A DNA stretch of 33,684 bases from Actinomycetospora lutea. GTDB taxonomy: Bacteria > Actinomycetota > Actinomycetes > Mycobacteriales > Pseudonocardiaceae. The DNA lies in the NCBI RefSeq assembly GCF_028737205.1, contig NZ_JAQZAL010000046.1, positions 1-33,684 of the forward strand, written 5' to 3'. The first letter of the stretch is position 1. Every line of letters starts with the position of its first letter. This document shows positions 30,537 through 33,684 of the stretch, one piece after another. A program made the translations under genes and the position numbers. The notes below the pieces were generated by a model. The model ran no database searches. It was not told the DNA's origin and worked only from the letters and a program-made list of their open reading frames with translations.

Positions 30537-31466
30537 ATGACAGGCCGAGACGACGAGCGGCCCCGCACGGAGAGCAGCGGTGCGGCGCAGCCGGACGAGG
30601 CGTCGGAGCGGCGGACCGAGAAGGTCGATCTGACCGCCTCCTCCGACCAGGCCCCCGACCCGTCCCAGCGCCCCACCGAGACCGTGGACACCTCCGCCGT
30701 GTCCGGTGGCCGCCACCGCGGTCCCGACGACGCGTCGACCGACGCCGACGACACCCCGCCCTCGGGTGTGCCCGCCGCGAGCTCCGGGTCGGGCAGCGGG
30801 GCGCTCGCCGCGGTGGGGGCCGACAGCGGCGAGGCCGCGGGCGAGGGCCGCCGCGGCCGCGTGCGCTACCAGGACCCGGCCACCACCAGGCCCCGCGAGC
30901 CCACGGTGGCCGAGCAGCGGGCGCGCCGCGAGGCCCAGCGCCGCGAGCGCGCGCAGCGCGACGCCGCCGCGGCCGCCGAGGAGCGCAAGAAGAAGATCCG
31001 CAAGCGGGTGCTCGTCGGCGGCGGCGTCGCGGTCGGCGTGGTCGCGCTCGTGGCCGTCGTCTACGCGGCCAGCGCGCCGGACGAGGTCGAGGCGCAGTGC
31101 GTCGACCCGCAGGGTGTCGTCGTCCCCGACGAGAACTGCGGCGGCACGCAGCAGGGCGGCTACTACGACAGCGGCGGCCACTTCGTGCCGATCTTCATCG
31201 GCGGCTTCGGCAACCAGTACCACTACAACTACGGCTCGCGCTCGCCCGTCGGCACGGTCGCCCAGGGCGGCTCCACCGCGCCGCCGCCCAGCGGCACGTC
31301 GGTGCGCAGCGGCACCTCGGGCAGCACCCTGGGCACCAGCAACGGCAGCAGCGGGACGGTCAGCCGCGGCGGGCTCGGCGTGGGTGGCAGCTCGAGCGGC
31401 ACCAGCGGGTCGAGCGGCTCGAGCGGGTCGAGCAGCGGCTCGTCGGGCAGCTCCTCCGGCAGCTGA
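30537..31466 (+). CDS. Membrane-anchored Gly/Ser-rich protein, YgiB/DUF1190-like C-terminus
   Basis: The 309-residue product has a disordered acidic N-terminus and a basic/alanine coiled-coil stretch (about 122-156). One membrane helix (about 158-178) is followed by an exposed C-terminal part with two cysteines (C188, C201). That part contains GGYYDSGGHFVPIFIGGFGN, then TVSRGGLG (274-281), and ends in Ser/Gly repeats. The late (T)V(S/T)RGG(L/F)G plus a Met/Phe-Pro-rich middle resembles E. coli YgiB (DUF1190) as I remember it. YgiB is encoded next to the ATP-grasp YgiC, and here too an ATP-grasp gene follows 24 bases later. It may be the substrate or receptor of that ligase. GGAGGGG precedes ATG 30537 by 3-5 bases. 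Confidence 0.72.
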   Translation: MTGRDDERPRTESSGAAQPDEASERRTEKVDLTASSDQAPDPSQRPTETVDTSAVSGGRHRGPDDASTDADDTPPSGVPAASSGSGSGALAAVGADSGEAAGEGRRGRVRYQDPATTRPREPTVAEQRARREAQRRERAQRDAAAAAEERKKKIRKRVLVGGGVAVGVVALVAVVYAASAPDEVEAQCVDPQGVVVPDENCGGTQQGGYYDSGGHFVPIFIGGFGNQYHYNYGSRSPVGTVAQGGSTAPPPSGTSVRSGTSGSTLGTSNGSSGTVSRGGLGVGGSSSGTSGSSGSSGSSSGSSGSSSGS

Positions 31467-31490
31467 CCCGGGTACGGCAGGATCGCGGTC

Positions 31491-32651
31491 GTGCAGCGTG
31501 CGACCGGTAGTCCCCGCCCCGGCTGGCAGTCGATCATCGAGGAGCAGGGGCTGGTGTTCGGCACGCCCGCGGCGGGGCTGAACGGCGCCCGGCCGTACTG
31601 GGACGAGTCGGTGCACTACGTCTTCGACATGGCCGAGGTGCTGTCGCTCGAGGCCGACGTCGAGCTCCTGCACTCGATGTGCCTCGAGGCCGTCGACCAC
31701 GTGGTGACCACCGAGCGCTTCCGCGACTTCGCGCTGCCGGAGTGGTCGTGGGAGGCGGTCGCCGCGTCCTGGCGCCGGGGCGACCCGCACCTCTACGGCC
31801 GCTTCGACCTGCGCTACGACGGCTCGGGCCCGGCCAAGCTCATGGAGTACAACGCCGACACCCCGACGTCGCTGCTCGAGGCGTCGATCTGCCAGTGGTA
31901 CTGGCTCAAGGACGTCCACCCCGACGACGACCAGTGGAACTCGCTGCACGAGAAGCTGGTGGAGCGCTGGGGCGAGATCGCCACCAAGCTGCCGCGCAAC
32001 GAGGTGCACTTCTGCTGGTCGCAGGCCGACCCGACCGGCGAGGACCACGTCACCGTCGCCTACCTGCAGGAGTGCGCCGCCGAGGCCGGCCTCGACACCG
32101 TCGGGCTCGCGATCGAGCAGCTCGGCTGGGACTCGGCGCTCGACCGGTTCGTCGACCTCGAAGAGGCGCCGATGGCGACCGTCGACAAGCTCTACCCCTG
32201 GGAGTGGGTGCTCGGCGACGACTTCGGCAAGCACGTCACCCGCAGCCTGCCCGAGACCACGTGGATCGAGCCGCTGTGGAAGACGCTCCTGTCGAACAAG
32301 GCGCTGCTCGCCGTGCTGTGGGAGATGTACCCGGGGCACCCGAACCTGCTGCCGGCGTCGCTGAACGACCCCGGCTTCCTCACCGAGTACGTCCGCAAGC
32401 CCCTGCTCGGGCGCGAGGGCGCGAACATCGCGGTCGTCGCGCCGGGCTACGAGACCGAGACCGGCGGCGTCTACGGCGAGGAGGGCTACGTCTACCAGCT
32501 CTTCGACCCGCTGCCCGAGTTCGACGGCTACCGCCCGGCGCTGGGCGCCTGGATCGTCGGCGACACCTCCGCGGGCCTCGGCATCCGCGAGACGACCGGC
32601 CTGATCACCGACAACGGGGCGGCGTTCGTGCCGCACCGGATCCCGGACTGA
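31491..32651 (+). CDS. Glutathionylspermidine-synthase-like ATP-grasp ligase (YgiC/YjfC type)
   Basis: This 386-residue ATP-grasp enzyme of the GspS family is expected to form an amide bond with ATP. Motifs in order: GRFDLRYDG (103-111), KLMEYNADTPTSLLEA (116-131), KLYPWEW (233-239), LLSNKALLAVLWE (266-278), YVRKPLLGREGANI (300-313) and GAWIVGDTSAGLGIRE (352-367). It lacks the amidase domain of E. coli Gss, as do YgiC and YjfC. Actinobacteria use mycothiol rather than glutathione, so a glutathionylspermidine product is unlikely; peptide or protein tagging is a suggested alternative. GTG at 31491 has CAGGAT 7 bases upstream, which could be a -10 or (AGGA) a ribosome-binding site. It lies between the membrane-anchored protein and DUF350. 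Confidence 0.85.
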   Translation: MQRATGSPRPGWQSIIEEQGLVFGTPAAGLNGARPYWDESVHYVFDMAEVLSLEADVELLHSMCLEAVDHVVTTERFRDFALPEWSWEAVAASWRRGDPHLYGRFDLRYDGSGPAKLMEYNADTPTSLLEASICQWYWLKDVHPDDDQWNSLHEKLVERWGEIATKLPRNEVHFCWSQADPTGEDHVTVAYLQECAAEAGLDTVGLAIEQLGWDSALDRFVDLEEAPMATVDKLYPWEWVLGDDFGKHVTRSLPETTWIEPLWKTLLSNKALLAVLWEMYPGHPNLLPASLNDPGFLTEYVRKPLLGREGANIAVVAPGYETETGGVYGEEGYVYQLFDPLPEFDGYRPALGAWIVGDTSAGLGIRETTGLITDNGAAFVPHRIPD

Positions 32652-32657
32652 TCTCCG

Positions 32658-32699
32658 CAGACGATCACCGGTGCCCTAGTCTGGCGCCCCGATCGTCTG
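32658..32699 (+). promoter_or_regulatory. Structured element before DUF350 gene (two-tier hairpin around TAGTCT)
   Basis: CAGACGATC (32658-32666) and GATCGTCTG (32691-32699) are perfect 9-base inverted arms. Inside them GGTGCC (70-75 of this block of 32600s) pairs with GGCGCC (32683-32688), five pairs plus one G-T. The loop holds TAGTCT (32677-32682), a possible -10. The outer arm ends 4 bases before GGAGGG (32704-32709), the ribosome-binding site. It could be an attenuator, a site masking translation, or an operator over a promoter. Confidence 0.5.
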
Positions 32700-32717
32700 T
32701 GATGGAGGGCTCCGCAG

Positions 32718-33155
32718 GTGCTCGCTCCCGATTTCTGGCCCACCGTGGGCGTCAACATCGGCCTGATCGTCGTCTACGCGGTGATCGGCGCGGTGCTGAT
32801 GTACGTCGGCTACTTCGCCATCGACCTCACGACCCCGGGCGACTTACGCGGGCTGGTCCGCGAGGGCCGTCCGAACGCCGTCGTCGTCTCCGCGGCCGGC
32901 CTCGTGTCGATGGCGCTGATCGTGGTCACGGCCATCTACGTCTCCGGCGGCGGCTTCCTCGCCGGCCTCCTCAACACCTCGATCTACGGGCTGGTCGGGA
33001 TCATCGCCCAGGTCCTCGCGGTGCGCGGGCTCGAGGCGGTCGCGCGCCTGGACGTCGACGGCTGCCTGCACGACGACCGGTTCACCTGGGACTCGGCGGT
33101 CATCGCGGCCATGCACGTCGCCCTGGGCCTCGTGGTCGCCGTCGCGGTCATCTAG
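32718..33155 (+). CDS. DUF350 family membrane protein (YjfL-like)
   Basis: This 145-residue protein has four hydrophobic segments. VGVNIGLIVVYAVIGAVLMYVGYFAIDLTTPGDL is the first and most typical part (about 10-43). A cytosolic RGLVREGRPNAVV loop and LNTSIYGLVGIIAQVLAVRGLE follow, and the last helix ends at the stop codon. It matches DUF350 (E. coli YjfL), a family often encoded with GspS-like ligases. GTG at 32718 follows GGAGGG by 8 bases. The stop TAG is part of the CTAG that adjoins the insertion sequence at 33156; the protein is near full family length, so truncation, if any, is minor. Confidence 0.85.
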   Translation: MLAPDFWPTVGVNIGLIVVYAVIGAVLMYVGYFAIDLTTPGDLRGLVREGRPNAVVVSAAGLVSMALIVVTAIYVSGGGFLAGLLNTSIYGLVGIIAQVLAVRGLEAVARLDVDGCLHDDRFTWDSAVIAAMHVALGLVVAVAVI

Positions 33156-33684
33156 TACTACAGCCGGATTTTTGTCTGCGGACTTCGGTGTGTCGGCTTG
33201 GTCGTGACCCTCAGATGAGATCTTGTGTGGTGGGTGGTCGATGATGTCGGTGTGGCCGAGGTCGAGGGCTGGGCGCAGGAGTTCTCGCAGGTCGAAGCGC
33301 TGCTTGGGCCGCGGTTCGGACGTCGTGAGCCGCGCGCTCGCGCGGTCGGGTATGTCCGGTCGTTGATGGCGCCGTTGGAGCGCAAGAACGGTTGGACGAT
33401 CTCCGAGGCGACCGGGGCGCGCTCGCCGGACTCGGTGCAGTGGCTGCTGAGCGGGGCGGACTGGGAGCCCGACCTGCTGCGTGACGATCTGCGGCGCTGG
33501 GTTGCCGAGGAGCTCGGGGACCCGGGCGGGGTGCTCGTGGTCGATGACACCGGGTTCCTGAAGAAGGGCGCCAAGTCCGCGGGGGTGCAGCGGCAGTACT
33601 CCGGGACCGCGGGGCGGATCGAGAACTGTCAGATCGGGGTGTTCCTGGCCTATGCCACCCCGGCCGGGCGCACGCTGCTCGACC
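33156..33684 (+). mobile_element. IS701-family insertion sequence, left part (right end outside window)
   Basis: Sequence after 33155 (TACTACAGCCGGATTTTT onward) is a 96-base non-coding stretch, lower in G+C at first, leading into a transposase frame. It abuts CTAG (33152-33155), a target of the YTAR type that I associate with IS701 members. The right end and second CTAG copy would lie beyond 33684, so terminal repeats cannot be confirmed. Confidence 0.75.
33252..33684 (+). CDS. IS701-family DDE transposase, partial (3' end cut by window)
   Basis: The frame runs open to the window end. The product opens VAEVEGWAQEFSQVEALLGP and continues REPRARAVGYVRSLMAPLER and KNGWTISEATGARSPD. The first DDE catalytic aspartate lies in VLVVDDTGFLKKG, followed by VQRQYSGTAGRIENCQIGVF. 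These are hallmark IS701-family segments from memory. The start is uncertain: GTG at 33252 is used; GTG at 33234 or 33225 in the same frame are alternatives. The second aspartate and the glutamate are outside the window. The gene may be intact. Confidence 0.88.
   Translation, partial: MAEVEGWAQEFSQVEALLGPRFGRREPRARAVGYVRSLMAPLERKNGWTISEATGARSPDSVQWLLSGADWEPDLLRDDLRRWVAEELGDPGGVLVVDDTGFLKKGAKSAGVQRQYSGTAGRIENCQIGVFLAYATPAGRTLLD

Noticed and set aside
29166..32636. Very long minus-strand open frame of 1156 codons
   Set aside because: Only 29166-30419 has domain content (septum-formation protein). The rest is antisense to the well-supported ATP-grasp and membrane-protein genes, a common artefact at this G+C.
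33158..33574. 138-codon minus-strand open frame in the insertion sequence
   Set aside because: It is antisense to the transposase, whose forward frame has strong IS701-type motifs.

Overview
The window is a gene-dense chromosomal stretch with very high G+C, strong G/C third-position bias, many GTG starts and frequent 4-base ATGA or GTGA stop/start overlaps. These features, an EspG/WXG ESX module, a mycobacterial-type ferritin, and a pheA / histidine phosphatase / zincin / septum-formation gene order that I recall from Mycobacterium tuberculosis, point to an actinobacterium. Pseudonocardiaceae (Pseudonocardia or a relative) is the best guess, but the genus is inference. I support 35 genes, the last cut by the window end. 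I see no tRNA, rRNA, CRISPR array or prophage.

Layout. (1) 55-4259: acyl-CoA synthetase, a small membrane protein, an Fpg/Nei DNA glycosylase and a LytS-type sensor kinase, closed by a hairpin terminator. (2) 4383-7970: an S49 peptidase, then a translationally coupled ESX-associated trio (WXG-like Pro/Gly-rich protein, EspG, small helical protein) with no secretion machinery in view. (3) 8171-14127: a LytTR response regulator followed by two sodium/solute symporters, each preceded by a small two-helix membrane partner (one a cryptic DUF485-like protein fused to a long disordered segment, one a true DUF485), closed by a 13-bp hairpin. LytS and LytTR are probably partners that have become separated, and they plausibly sense and import short carboxylates. 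(4) 14238-15711: rhodanese and a DUF4328-like membrane protein with a tandem-repeat tail that runs into the convergent ferritin gene. (5) 15637-17583 (minus): ferric-reductase-like flavocytochrome followed by ferritin.

(6) 17584-20019: a SAM methyltransferase convergent with a Rieske protein. About 180-bp imperfect inverted repeats flank the methyltransferase. (7) 20137-24416: arginine deiminase (minus) divergent from an SDR, and a CPBP-family protein (minus) divergent from an FAD monooxygenase, each pair across roughly 39-45 bp. (8) 24446-26029: two small membrane proteins and a DUF2470 protein with an IdeR/DtxR-like iron box upstream. (9) 26162-30419: an unknown conserved-looking protein, pheA with a histidine phosphatase, a small zincin and a septum-formation family protein. 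(10) 30537-33155: a membrane-anchored Gly/Ser-rich protein, a glutathionylspermidine-synthase-like ATP-grasp ligase and a DUF350 membrane protein. This resembles the enterobacterial YgiB-YgiC / YjfM-YjfC-YjfL neighbourhoods and is the most promising poorly described system here. (11) 33156-end: the left part of an IS701-type insertion sequence, abutting a CTAG that contains the DUF350 stop codon.

A recurring signal is a TAnnnT hexamer 6-8 bases before the start codon of at least 13 genes, the pattern expected of leaderless mRNAs in actinobacteria.
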